Source of the DNA: Photobacterium sp. SKA34
GTDB lineage: Bacteria > Pseudomonadota > Gammaproteobacteria > Enterobacterales > Vibrionaceae
Direction: 5' to 3'
Assembly (NCBI RefSeq): GCF_000153325.1
Contig: NZ_CH724142.1
Coordinates: forward strand, 524,797-588,796
DNA: 64,000 nucleotides
Of this stretch, positions 26,847-35,270 are shown in pieces. Below the pieces are notes generated by a model that saw only the letters and a program-made list of their open reading frames with translations, was not told where the DNA came from and did not search any database. Made by a program: the position numbers and the translations under genes. Each line of letters opens with the position of its first letter. The stretch's first letter is position 1.

Positions 26847-28235
26847 TTAAAGTGACTTCATCTGGTTAGCAATAATTTCAGCTTGAGGACCAAGGATAAC
26901 TTGAAGGTTATTAGAACCTACATTCACTACGCCTTTAGCACCAAGTTGTTTAAGTGTTGTATCATCGATAACTGAACGGTCAACAATACCTAAACGTAAG
27001 CGTGTGATACAGGCTGAAATATCAGTTAAGTTATCTTTACCGCCTAATGCTGCTAGGTAAGCTTTTGCTAAATCTTCTTTGCTACCGTCATTAGCTTTTG
27101 AAGGGTTTGAATTTTCAGCTGGTGTATCTTCACGACCCGGTGTTTTAAGATTAAACATCTTAATTACTGCAACGAAGATTACGAAGTAGATTGCGCCAAC
27201 CACAAGACCCATTGGGATAATTTCCCATGAGTTGTGTGCAGCTGGTGCGTTGTAGTTCAAGATGTAGTCAATCAAGCCTGAAGAGAAGCTAAATGCCATA
27301 TGAATATCAAGTGTTGACGCTACAACAATGCTCACACCCATTAAAATAGCGTGTACTAGATATAATGCAGGAGCTAGGAACATGAACATGAATTCGATTG
27401 GCTCTGTAATACCAGTTAAGAATGCAGTTAATGCAACACTTAACAACATACCACCAACCACTTTCTTGTTTTCTTTCTTCGCTGTTACATAGAATGCAAG
27501 CGCAGCACTTGGCAAACCAAACATAACAACTGGGAAGAAACCACTTAGGATTCGTCCTGCCGTTGGGTCACCAGCAAAGAAACGAGAGATTTCACCTGTT
27601 ACAACATGCCCATCAGCAGCAGTGTAGCTACCGAATACAAACCAAACCATGCTGTTTAGGATGTGGTGTAAACCAAGTGGAATAAGTAGACGGTTAGCAA
27701 CACCGTACACAAACTCACCAGGCGCACCACTTGATAAGATCCATTGACCAAGGTGGTTGATACCATCTTGAATTGGTGGCCAGATAACGCTGAATGCAAA
27801 AGCAAGCACAAGTGCAACAAGACCAGTAATGATAGGCACAAAACGCTTACCGCCAAAGAAGCCTAAGAATTCAGGTAATTTGATTGCATGGAAACGATTA
27901 TATAGTAAGCCAGCAAAGACACCTATAATGATACCGCCAGCGACACCAGGATCGACATCTGGGTTTAATGTTTTAAGAGCCGCCATTAAGATAAAGTAAC
28001 CAACAGCAGCTGCAATTGCTGCAGGAGCCGAATTGTCTTTAGAGAAACCAGCGGCAACCCCCATAGCAAAAAGTAAAGCAAGGTTGGTAAATACAGCCTG
28101 ACCACCAGCGGCAATAAATGGAATGTTTAATAGATCAGGTTGACCTATACGCAGTAAGATACCGGCAATCGGTAATACTGCGATAGGAAACATAATTGCA
28201 TTTCCTAATTTTTGGAAATTTCCGAGAATACTCAT
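26847..28235 (-). CDS. ptsG: glucose-specific PTS permease EIICB
   Basis: Takes up glucose and phosphorylates it with phosphate from EIIA-Glc. The 462-residue protein has the EIIC membrane domain (about residues 1-370, with NAIMFPIAVLPIAGILLRIG at the start and the GITEPIEFMFMF sugar-site motif) and a C-terminal EIIB domain with the phosphorylated Cys409 in DISACITRLRLG. There is no EIIA domain, as in E. coli PtsG. ATG at 28235 is preceded by GGAG; a GTG four codons earlier has no ribosome site. A CRP-like site lies about 140 bases upstream. Confidence 0.9.
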   Translation of the reverse strand: MSILGNFQKLGNAIMFPIAVLPIAGILLRIGQPDLLNIPFIAAGGQAVFTNLALLFAMGVAAGFSKDNSAPAAIAAAVGYFILMAALKTLNPDVDPGVAGGIIIGVFAGLLYNRFHAIKLPEFLGFFGGKRFVPIITGLVALVLAFAFSVIWPPIQDGINHLGQWILSSGAPGEFVYGVANRLLIPLGLHHILNSMVWFVFGSYTAADGHVVTGEISRFFAGDPTAGRILSGFFPVVMFGLPSAALAFYVTAKKENKKVVGGMLLSVALTAFLTGITEPIEFMFMFLAPALYLVHAILMGVSIVVASTLDIHMAFSFSSGLIDYILNYNAPAAHNSWEIIPMGLVVGAIYFVIFVAVIKMFNLKTPGREDTPAENSNPSKANDGSKEDLAKAYLAALGGKDNLTDISACITRLRLGIVDRSVIDDTTLKQLGAKGVVNVGSNNLQVILGPQAEIIANQMKSL

Positions 28236-28367
28236 CCTCTTCTCCACGTTAAAAGTTAAATTTAAGGTTAAATTTTTTTGATAACTTAATGATACGCTTC
28301 GATTCTTAATTGAAATTAAGCAAAAGATTAAGGATTCTTAATGTTTGCTTCTAAAAGCACAATCCTA

Positions 28368-28383
28368 AGTGACAGATATCACA
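28368..28383. promoter_or_regulatory. candidate cAMP-CRP site upstream of ptsG
   Basis: AGTGACAGATATCACA matches TGTGA-N6-TCACA with one mismatch. It lies in the 330-base gap between ptsG and the divergent pgpB, about 135 bases before the ptsG start codon. Activation of ptsG by CRP is established in enteric bacteria; here it is inferred. Confidence 0.6.
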
Positions 28384-28565
28384 ATTTTATAAATCAGCCG
28401 ATTTAGCACGTTTAATATGTAAAAGAGTCACCAGTAAAACCACATCCTAAAATGACATTAAATATCCCTTTTAACGTATTTTTGAAAATAAATATCATTA
28501 CAATGGCACTTTCAGTAGAATCCACGGTCAACCTACTCATACTCTATTACTGATTGACTGTAACC

Positions 28566-29279
28566 ATGATGTTTTTTATCTCTCAAAAACTTGTTAATTA
28601 TCTGGCATTAGCTTTTTTTGCATTAGCACTTTTTATTGCTATCTCTATATTCCCAGTACCTCTGTTAAGCGATCCCATTAATGATGCGGCTGGTTTATCA
28701 TTTTCTTTATTAACAGATACGGCAGGTAACCCCTTCTTCCTTATCACAACCGTCTTACTGTGTTTATTACCGGTCTTATTCCGTTTACCTAAAAAACAAA
28801 TCATTAAATTGTGGATTCAATTCGCAATTTTATTGGTATTAAGTTTTGGCGCGAAAACAGTTTTAAAGCATGAAACGGCAATCCCTCGTCCTTATACCTA
28901 TGAACTACAGCGTTTAAACTTAATCCCATCACCTGAAAACTTTTATCAACTAAATAAAAGTGAAAAAGACAACGTTGTTAAAAGAGCATCTGCCTATGTT
29001 AGCCAATGGCGTATTCGTAGTTGGGAAGGTGAAACTAACTATTCTTTTCCATCAGGGCACACAATCTTTGCAGCGATTTGTATTCTGTTTTGGGGCGGCT
29101 TCTTATTACGTACTCGCCACTATTTATTAGCTGGTGGACTTATGACATGGGCCGTAGGTGTGGGTATTAGCCGTTTATGGCTAGGTATGCATTTTCCAGC
29201 GGACGTTATGGGTTCAATACTATCGGCCGCTGTGCTCTATTTATTTGTCCCTGAATGGCAAATTGATTCAGAAAAATAA
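28566..29279 (+). CDS. pgpB: PAP2-family lipid phosphatase, PgpB type
   Basis: An inner-membrane phosphatase that removes phosphate from phosphatidylglycerol phosphate, undecaprenyl diphosphate and similar lipids. The 237-residue protein has six likely membrane helices and the three PAP2 motifs: K-x6-RP (KHETAIPRP), PSGH (SFPSGHT) and SR-x5-H-x3-D (SRLWLGMHFPAD). The large loop between motifs 1 and 2 fits PgpB. I chose the ATG at 28566 because the earlier TTG has no ribosome site, but the site here is weak too, so the start is uncertain by a few residues. Confidence 0.88.
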   Translation: MMFFISQKLVNYLALAFFALALFIAISIFPVPLLSDPINDAAGLSFSLLTDTAGNPFFLITTVLLCLLPVLFRLPKKQIIKLWIQFAILLVLSFGAKTVLKHETAIPRPYTYELQRLNLIPSPENFYQLNKSEKDNVVKRASAYVSQWRIRSWEGETNYSFPSGHTIFAAICILFWGGFLLRTRHYLLAGGLMTWAVGVGISRLWLGMHFPADVMGSILSAAVLYLFVPEWQIDSEK

Positions 29280-29281
29280 TC

Positions 29282-29307
29282 AAAAGGGCTCATTAAGAGC
29301 CCTTTTT
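29282..29307. terminator. bidirectional terminator
   Basis: Hairpin AAAAGGGCTC/GAGCCCTTTT between the convergent pgpB and XRE-type gene. Confidence 0.85.
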
Positions 29308-29322
29308 ACTATTTATTTAGCT

Positions 29323-29682
29323 TTATTGTGTCGACGTTGCTTTATGTTCGTACTCAACAACTAATTGGTTCCCAGAATACGTTACATTAGTAATTTCACC
29401 ATCAAAGATAAATGTGTTTTTAATCGATGAATTTGTACTCTGACCAGTGGACATTCTTTCGCGCATTGATGGAAGAATTAAAACAGGATCAACGCCAATT
29501 GCTCCACAAAATTCATTAACAAACTGTTGCTCAATTAATGTCGAGCCACGCAAAATATCTGAAAACTCCAGTTGTGTTAATCCTAATTGTTTAGCCATTT
29601 CTATTTGAGTTATACGCATTTTTGCTTTATAGCTCATCCATGTATCATGCAAAATTTGACGGTCTTTTTCGGTATACAACAT
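29323..29682 (-). CDS. XRE-type DNA-binding protein
   Basis: A 119-residue protein with a lambda-repressor-like helix-turn-helix at about residues 22-72 (ITQIEMAKQLGLTQLEFSDI, then FVNEFCGAIGVDPVLILP). The C-terminal 40 residues look like a short beta-rich domain (NTFIFDGEITNVTYSGN) with no known family to me. It could be a small repressor that acts on its own. AGGG lies before the ATG. Monocistronic; no target is evident. Confidence 0.75.
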   Translation of the reverse strand: MLYTEKDRQILHDTWMSYKAKMRITQIEMAKQLGLTQLEFSDILRGSTLIEQQFVNEFCGAIGVDPVLILPSMRERMSTGQSTNSSIKNTFIFDGEITNVTYSGNQLVVEYEHKATSTQ

Positions 29683-29904
29683 AATTAGCCCTAACAGCGC
29701 ATTTTTTATTTTAAACAGAGTAATTTCCTATAGTCAGAATAGTTTACGCCTAGTTAGTAGGTATTAATGTCAAAATCGCGTTAAGCTCTGCTTCAATAAC
29801 ACAACTTGTTACAAGCTCGATATTGTACTTACATTATGTTCATATATACTTTCTAATAGTTAATATCTATAAGCGAATGTAATGTAAGGAATGCTTGCTT
29901 TTAT

Positions 29905-30342
29905 ATGATTACGTTGTGTCGTCGTTCAATCCTCACACTATTTATCATTTTCAGTGTTTTTACTAACGCTGTAATTGCACGCACCATTAGCTTTGATCAA
30001 GTACCTAAAACACATTGTCTTCAAATGACAACAGCATTAATAGAAACCGTCCAACCAGAACAATGCTGCGATAAAGAAATGCCGATGTTGTCAACGAAGA
30101 TCACAACACTTTCCTCTTGTGATACAAATCATATCGAAGATACATCACTCGCTAACACCGAAATGGTTAAAGATAAATCATCATGCTGTAATGACGATGA
30201 TTGCAATAGCAAACAAACACAAGCCGCACTGTTAACTTTCTTCGCGTTTTCTGCGATTGTTGATAGTGTTCAATTATATGCAAGTCAAACAAATACACCT
30301 GTTTATTTTAGTGAAACACAGCTAAGGCCTCCTCTCGTTTAA
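29905..30342 (+). CDS. Cys-rich secreted or membrane-attached protein upstream of copG
   Basis: No family recognised. The 145-residue product has a signal sequence (residues 7-25), nine Cys in clusters after it (THCLQM, EQCCDKEMPM, SSCDTNH, SSCCNDDDC) and a hydrophobic segment near 108-125, then the tail ETQLRPPLV. The Cys, His and Met residues in the mature part suggest metal binding, and a copG homologue follows after 83 bases, so a role with copper is inferred. The ribosome site is weak. The general layout recalls small copper-locus proteins of Proteobacteria. Confidence 0.6.
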   Translation: MITLCRRSILTLFIIFSVFTNAVIARTISFDQVPKTHCLQMTTALIETVQPEQCCDKEMPMLSTKITTLSSCDTNHIEDTSLANTEMVKDKSSCCNDDDCNSKQTQAALLTFFAFSAIVDSVQLYASQTNTPVYFSETQLRPPLV

Positions 30343-30425
30343 CGAAATAACTAAACGGCATTTTTCCACAACTTTATTTGGTTATTTAGCGCGACAATAT
30401 TCGCGCAACTTGAAGGATTTTACAG

Positions 30426-30872
30426 ATGAAAATTTCACATATCTTTGCTGCCACCTGCTTATTTATCACCTCATTAGCTCAAGCAAGTGCACCGATTTCA
30501 GGCACTAACTATCAGTCACCTTACTGTGGTTGTTGTAAAGAATGGGTTAAGCACATGGAAGACAATGGCTTTAAATTAGATATGGTGTACGAAGAAGACT
30601 TAACGCCTATTAAAATTAAATTAGGTTTACGTCCTGAATATGCGTCATGCCACACTGCACAGATTGAAGGTTACACTTTTGAAGGACATATTCCAGCAAC
30701 TGAAATTAAGCGTTTCCTAGAAAGTAAGCCTGAGCGTATGATTGGCCTTGCTGTAGGTGGTATGCCAATGGGATCACCAGGTATGGAATATGGTGATAAA
30801 AAAGATCCTTATGAAGTGTTAGCATTTGATAAGGATGGCAACACCATGGTCTGGTCACGCCAGAATCAGTAA
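30426..30872 (+). CDS. copG: DUF411 metal-binding protein, CopG-like
   Basis: A periplasmic protein of the DUF411 family; the Vibrio cholerae member CopG takes part in copper resistance. The 148-residue product has a signal peptide (1-21), the metal-site motif YCGCCKEWVKHM, a second Cys/His in EYASCHTAQIEG, EGHIPATEIKR, and the Met-rich GGMPMGSPGMEYGD. All family residues are present. AAGGA lies 8 bases before the ATG. It probably forms a unit with the Cys-rich gene upstream, and ends at the terminator near 30905. Confidence 0.88.
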   Translation: MKISHIFAATCLFITSLAQASAPISGTNYQSPYCGCCKEWVKHMEDNGFKLDMVYEEDLTPIKIKLGLRPEYASCHTAQIEGYTFEGHIPATEIKRFLESKPERMIGLAVGGMPMGSPGMEYGDKKDPYEVLAFDKDGNTMVWSRQNQ

Positions 30873-30904
30873 ACAGAACAAGTATAAATACATGTAATAA
30901 AATA

Positions 30905-30934
30905 AAAGCCCGTTCTTACTAACGGGCTTTTTTA
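30905..30934 (+). terminator. terminator of copG
   Basis: Hairpin AAAAGCCCGTT/AACGGGCTTTT with T-run about 30 bases after the copG stop codon. Confidence 0.85.
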
Positions 30935-30948
30935 TCACTATTTTTACA

Positions 30949-31140
30949 CTACGATTGATAACGTGTTAATGCTTTATTAGCTCTTAAATTATTGCTTTTC
31001 TTTAATGTCATCAGAGATACGCCTTTATCAACACTTAATACTCCACCACTTTTATCCCCCCTAACAGTAAAGTTGTTATTGGTGATTTTTTCATATCCGT
31101 TAGCTACTTTCTCGATTGATTCCTGTTGAGTAAATTTAAC
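30949..31140 (-). pseudogene. C-terminal remnant of an unknown protein
   Basis: The minus strand has an open frame of 63 codons ending in TAG, with protein-like composition (for example NNFTVRGDKSGGVLSVDK) but no start codon: a TAA lies directly at its 5' end and the first ATG is deep inside. It looks like the tail of a larger gene whose front has been lost. I do not recognise the family. It lies in a 370-base gap that also has a short hairpin (TCCGGTT/AACCGGA near 31149-31166) and otherwise shows nothing. Confidence 0.4.
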
Positions 31141-31305
31141 TTATAAATGCTCCGGTTGATAAACCGGATTCTTAAAATGGTGTTGAACATAAACCGGGCT
31201 GATATAATCATGATTTACAGCACAATAAAAAAAGCTCTATATTTAAAATAAAAGACTTAGATAAAACATTGACCAAGGTCTTTTTATTAATAACAGCCTT
31301 AACTT

Positions 31306-32082
31306 TTACTTATATATACTATTCGTTATAAATTGAGAACTTGTTTTCAAATATTCAATATCGTTGAGATAAGCAAGATGATGTCCATTATCAATATTCT
31401 CAATAAAGTCAACATTACCCTTATTGGCTTCACTTTGCATAAAGTCAACTAAGGTTTGAATCCTATCAATCATTGTTTCAACTAACTTCCCGCGCTCTTT
31501 ATTTGATAAACCATAACCATCACAAAAAAGACGAGCTCTAGCGGATTGAGCTGTTAAATCCCCTAAAGCATCATATTGATTGGTTTTAAATGGTGCCCAA
31601 CAATAAATAGCATAAGCAATATCCCAAAGCCTTGGAGCTGGATGAGCCGTATCAAAATCAAAAATGCCAATTGTTTTATCACCATCTAAAGCAACATTGT
31701 AAGGCGCAAAATCACCATGACAAATTACCTCATACGGTGCTCTACTTGGAAGCATCCATTGCGAAGATTCAAATGATGGACTAGTAATAAATGAAGCAGT
31801 AATATCATGGTATTGGCGTAAAAGCTTACTGGCAGAAATTAAAGCAGCATCTGTCGCAATATTTCCCTTTAATGGATAATTGTAAACATCCCCTGATACG
31901 AAAGACAATATCTCGTTCCCATCGCTGTCGTAGCCTAAAAACTTTGGCGCGTCATCAAAGCCGTTATTTTCAAGATGCAACAACAACTGATGAACGGACT
32001 CTGACCAGAAACCACTAGGACGATACACTTTATCTTCAGTAAAAAAAATTTGCCCTTCTCGTCCACCTTGAAGCTCTTCCAT
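31306..32082 (-). CDS. aminoglycoside phosphotransferase (APH)-family kinase
   Basis: A 258-residue small-molecule kinase with the APH/choline-kinase fold. The catalytic loop is ICHGDFAPYNVAL (HGDxxxxN) and the metal-binding loop is GIFDFDTAHPAPRLWDIA. The N-terminal lobe is short. Such proteins phosphorylate aminoglycosides, choline, thiamine or other alcohols; nothing here decides the substrate, and resistance should not be assumed. The ATG at 32082 has AAAGGA 9 bases ahead; the one five codons earlier has none. Neighbours are unrelated. Confidence 0.78.
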   Translation of the reverse strand: MEELQGGREGQIFFTEDKVYRPSGFWSESVHQLLLHLENNGFDDAPKFLGYDSDGNEILSFVSGDVYNYPLKGNIATDAALISASKLLRQYHDITASFITSPSFESSQWMLPSRAPYEVICHGDFAPYNVALDGDKTIGIFDFDTAHPAPRLWDIAYAIYCWAPFKTNQYDALGDLTAQSARARLFCDGYGLSNKERGKLVETMIDRIQTLVDFMQSEANKGNVDFIENIDNGHHLAYLNDIEYLKTSSQFITNSIYK

Positions 32083-32215
32083 CCTAATTCCTTTCATTAA
32101 AACCCATTTAATAAGAATGTATTAATCAACAAACTGCGCCAGCAGCTAACATTAACAAGAGTATTTCAATACTTACGTTAAGTTTAAAATGACCAAGGAT
32201 GGATGAATCTTACCC

Positions 32216-32533
32216 TTAGGCTCGTAACTTAACCGCAGTACCAAAGGCCATAATCTCGGATGCGCCATCAGTAACAGCGCTAGTAGTAAACCTCACGCCA
32301 ACAATGGCATCCGCACCAAGCTTCTCAGCCTCTGTCACTAATCGTTCGGTCGCGATAGCTCGTGCTTCAGTCAGCATTTCGGTGTAGCCTTTCAATTCAC
32401 CACCAACAATACTTTTCAACCCCGCCATTAAATCTCTACCAACATGCTTAGATTGAACGACATTGCCATTAACAACACCTAATATCGTTTCAATTTCCCG
32501 ACCTGGAACTGTTTCTGTTGTTGTATAAATCAT
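32216..32533 (-). CDS. ybjQ: YbjQ family (UPF0145) protein
   Basis: A 105-residue protein of a broadly conserved family that forms pentamers and is linked to metal or envelope stress in some bacteria; function not established. The typical parts are all visible: ETILGVVNGNVVQSKHVGRD, LKSIVGGELKGYTEML, the heptad-rich EARAIATERLVTEAEKLGAD and AIVGVRFTTSAV. I chose the second ATG because AAGAGG lies 7 bases before it. Monocistronic. Confidence 0.88.
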   Translation of the reverse strand: MIYTTTETVPGREIETILGVVNGNVVQSKHVGRDLMAGLKSIVGGELKGYTEMLTEARAIATERLVTEAEKLGADAIVGVRFTTSAVTDGASEIMAFGTAVKLRA

Positions 32534-32741
32534 AACTTGCCTCTTGACCATAGTTAAAAAATTATCAATACCTTATCAAAGTAACATTGCTATTCATTTA
32601 ATACGTCATGTTTTTTAAAAATTTTATCTCATTATTTCTAAAGCTTTTATTAATGATTTTGAGTGATCAGTTAATATCCTTAAATCGTACTATCTTTGAT
32701 TGTATATAATTAATTTAATCATAAAGATATTTAGGATCATA

Positions 32742-33011
32742 ATGGAGAGAAAACTGACTATTAAAGAGTTTCTTAGAGTGTTTGACTATACTCGCTCTAC
32801 AGGAGAACAGCTCAATAATAGATATAAACTTGGCGATATATACGCGTGGCATGATTATAACGGTTACACATGCTGGCTTAATTATAGAGACGTTACGGTA
32901 ACACTGATGTTTCATGGTTCTCTTAACGTTGAGTACGACAAACTTGCTAATTATTCCGATTTTACTCATCAATGCTTGGCTATGCTCGCCACGAACGATA
33001 AAGGTATGTAG
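32742..33011 (+). CDS. hypothetical 89-residue protein
   Basis: No family recognised. The protein begins with basic MERKLTIKEFLRVF, and is rich in Tyr, Asn and Asp, with YAWHDYNGYTCWLNYRD in the middle. It has no signal or membrane segment in the chosen reading; a longer in-frame reading would add 14 hydrophobic residues but lacks a ribosome site, while AGGA precedes this ATG. It lies only 7 bases before the CIA30 gene, so they may be co-transcribed. Confidence 0.55.
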   Translation: MERKLTIKEFLRVFDYTRSTGEQLNNRYKLGDIYAWHDYNGYTCWLNYRDVTVTLMFHGSLNVEYDKLANYSDFTHQCLAMLATNDKGM

Positions 33012-33018
33012 GTTTTCT

Positions 33019-33621
33019 ATGAAGCTGTTAAGTATCTATCGATATAATCCATCTAAACACTTTTTATTGCTATTGGCATTAATCTTTACGTGTATTACTT
33101 TTTCTAAACACACGTTGGCATCAAGGCTTAATATGATTGATTTTACTCAACCTAATGAATATCAGTACTGGACTGCTGTAAATGATAATGTAATGGACGG
33201 TATTTCTACCGGTCTATTCACCTATGATGGCAACGTAAGTCAATTTACTGGTGAGCTATCATTAGCTAATAACGGCGGTTTTAGCTCGGTAAACAGAACA
33301 ATATCACCATTAACTATTGACATTAATGCGGTAAACCTTATCTATATTGGTGATGGTAGAACATATCAATTACGGATTACTACTTGGAAAAATGACTACC
33401 GTATAAATTACAAACATGAATTTGAAACGATCAAAGGACAGCAACAAATTAAAACTTTTAACTTTAATGACTTTAAAGCTGTCTTTAGAGGAAGGTTACT
33501 CAGTGGCGCCCCCGAACTTCTTGCAGAAGACATCAAACAAATAGGCTTTTTAATTGCTGATAAAAAAACATCCCCGTTCACATTGAAAATTCAGAGTGTT
33601 GAATTTCTTAATTTTAAATAA
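33019..33621 (+). CDS. CIA30-family protein with N-terminal membrane or signal segment
   Basis: The CIA30 family is named after a mitochondrial complex I assembly factor; bacterial members bind carbohydrate-like ligands through a galactose-binding-type fold, and their job is unclear. The 200-residue protein has a hydrophobic segment near residues 14-32 and then the family start, DFTQPNEYQYWTAVNDNVMDG (split pattern IDF...W..VNDxVMGG), GGFSSVNRT, and DGRTYQLRITT. The C-terminal strand FTLKIQSVEFL also fits. The ATG is chosen by context; AGG lies upstream. It follows the 89-residue gene. Confidence 0.8.
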   Translation: MKLLSIYRYNPSKHFLLLLALIFTCITFSKHTLASRLNMIDFTQPNEYQYWTAVNDNVMDGISTGLFTYDGNVSQFTGELSLANNGGFSSVNRTISPLTIDINAVNLIYIGDGRTYQLRITTWKNDYRINYKHEFETIKGQQQIKTFNFNDFKAVFRGRLLSGAPELLAEDIKQIGFLIADKKTSPFTLKIQSVEFLNFK

Positions 33622-34061
33622 GTCGTCATTTACACATAAAAAATTTGGGGAATGAAATAGTTGTTATTTTCCTAACTTCACGATTGATTAAAATATTAGA
33701 CAGTTTATCGTTCTTGAATAACGACAACGTAAAATTATGTTCAATATTGGTTGAACTTGTGCTGACAACCTCCCCTTTTTATAATATCAAAGACTTTTTC
33801 ATGAATATTCTTGATGTTTTCAATATATTTTTGATGAAGCAGTCCCACTAGAACGGCTTATATAAAATTCACACCCACTTATTCGATTGTTAACAACACA
33901 TTGTTTATTTTTATCATATCTTTTAAATGTTTGTAACAAGTCACGGTATAAAAGTCATATTTCGCAGATAATATTCTTAATTTACTTATTAGTACCAAGT
34001 ATTAGTTTCATTATGGAAGATTCATTGTATTTCACGGCTGAAAAATAAAGGTTTAATAACT
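33622..34061. other. intergenic region upstream of the chemoreceptor gene
   Basis: 440 bases, AT-rich. A 68-codon frame (33645-33851) starts with TTG and has no ribosome site, so I leave it out. The region must contain the promoter of the chemoreceptor gene. Nothing else clear is seen. Confidence 0.45.
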
Positions 34062-35147
34062 ATGTTTGGACGAAAACGAGTAGAGACAGAAAATAAAGCG
34101 CTAAAGCAAGAGTTAGCGGACCTTAAAGAAAAGTATCAAGCTGATGTCATCGCCTTAGAAGATAAACTTCAAGAAGCACAACAATTGGTTCAATTGACTA
34201 AGCAGGATAACCATAAAAGTAATGAGTTATTGTCGAGCAATCTAAAAGGTGGCGACATGCTTACAACTATCCGTAATGAGATGGTTGAAAGTGCTCAATC
34301 AATGGAACATGAAAACCGTCAGCTACAACAACTAGACGAAATGTTTGCACAAACTCATCAGGCACTTTCTCGCCTTGATAACCGTGCTGTTAACATTAGC
34401 TCTCAAGCCACTCAAAGTACTGACTCTGTAAAAATACTCGATACCACTGCCACTTCAATTTCTCACCTTGTATCGACAATAAAAGAGATTTCTGACCAAA
34501 CAAATTTGTTGGCACTTAATGCCGCCATTGAAGCTGCTCGTGCGGGTGAAGCTGGGCGTGGTTTTGCAGTCGTAGCTGATGAAGTTAGAAATTTAGCAGG
34601 TAAAGCAAGTGAAGCCAGCGAGCAGATAGACACACTTGTTAGCCAAGTGCTTACGCAGGTTAATGAGATTAAATCATCGATTGATGAGAACCAGTCTTGC
34701 GCAGAAGAAGTGTCAGCTTCTTCCGCTCAAATCGGTGCCATTGTTAATGAGGTGGTTGGCCAATCTGAACATATGCAGCATGTTATTCATATTGCATCGA
34801 CGCGTGCTTTTTTAGATACAGTTAAACTTGATCATGCTATCTGGAAAAACAATATTTACAGCTTCCTACAGCGTGGTGCATTTAATGAAGTTATTAATAA
34901 CCACTCGGAGTGTCGTTTAGGTCAGTGGTATTACCATGGTGAAGGCAAAGTATTTAGTCACTTGAGAAGCTATGCATTAATGGAAGAACCTCATAAAGCG
35001 GTTCATGAAATGGGCCGTGAAGCGATGAGCCAAGCAAAATCTGGCAATATGTCAGAAGTGGTAACGGCAATAAACGCTATGGAAGAAGCAAGTAAAAAAG
35101 TGGTTGTCCAAATCGATAATTTAATGCACGAAATTTCGCAAAGCTAG
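34062..35147 (+). CDS. soluble methyl-accepting chemotaxis protein with C-terminal CZB domain
   Basis: A cytoplasmic chemoreceptor of 361 residues with no membrane segment. It has an N-terminal coiled coil (about 5-60), the MCP signalling hairpin with tip [20 protein letters not shown] at about 148-167 and [19 protein letters not shown], and a C-terminal CZB zinc-binding domain whose four ligands appear in [21 protein letters not shown], and [12 protein letters not shown] domains sense zinc or the redox state of their Cys (hypochlorite in other bacteria). The hairpin is short, typical for soluble receptors. It is monocistronic, with no che genes near. Confidence 0.88.
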   Translation: MFGRKRVETENKALKQELADLKEKYQADVIALEDKLQEAQQLVQLTKQDNHKSNELLSSNLKGGDMLTTIRNEMVESAQSMEHENRQLQQLDEMFAQTHQALSRLDNRAVNISSQATQSTDSVKILDTTATSISHLVSTIKEISDQTNLLALNAAIEAARAGEAGRGFAVVADEVRNLAGKASEASEQIDTLVSQVLTQVNEIKSSIDENQSCAEEVSASSAQIGAIVNEVVGQSEHMQHVIHIASTRAFLDTVKLDHAIWKNNIYSFLQRGAFNEVINNHSECRLGQWYYHGEGKVFSHLRSYALMEEPHKAVHEMGREAMSQAKSGNMSEVVTAINAMEEASKKVVVQIDNLMHEISQS

Positions 35148-35212
35148 TTGATTGGGTTACTTTATTAAATTTCAGCGTTTATATCGAGTGCTAAAGATTA
35201 CTTCAAACATAA

Positions 35213-35247
35213 ACGGTGTATAGCATTTTTTACGCGCTACACACCGT
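35213..35247 (-). terminator. probable terminator of the zinc-ribbon-like gene
   Basis: Inverted repeat ACGGTGTATAGC/GCTACACACCGT with one mismatch and an 11-base loop lies 24 bases after the end of the minus-strand gene. T residues follow on the minus strand, but not as a clean run. Confidence 0.5.
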
Positions 35248-35270
35248 CGGATAGGTAATAATCTGTTTAA

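Noticed and set aside
31149-31200. Integron attC-like site or mobile element end near the protein remnant
   Set aside because: The short inverted repeat lacks the conserved GTTRRRY/RYYYAAC boxes, and there is no integrase or transposase.
33645-33851. 68-codon plus-strand frame downstream of the CIA30 gene
   Set aside because: It starts with TTG, has no ribosome site and its composition is that of AT-rich non-coding DNA.
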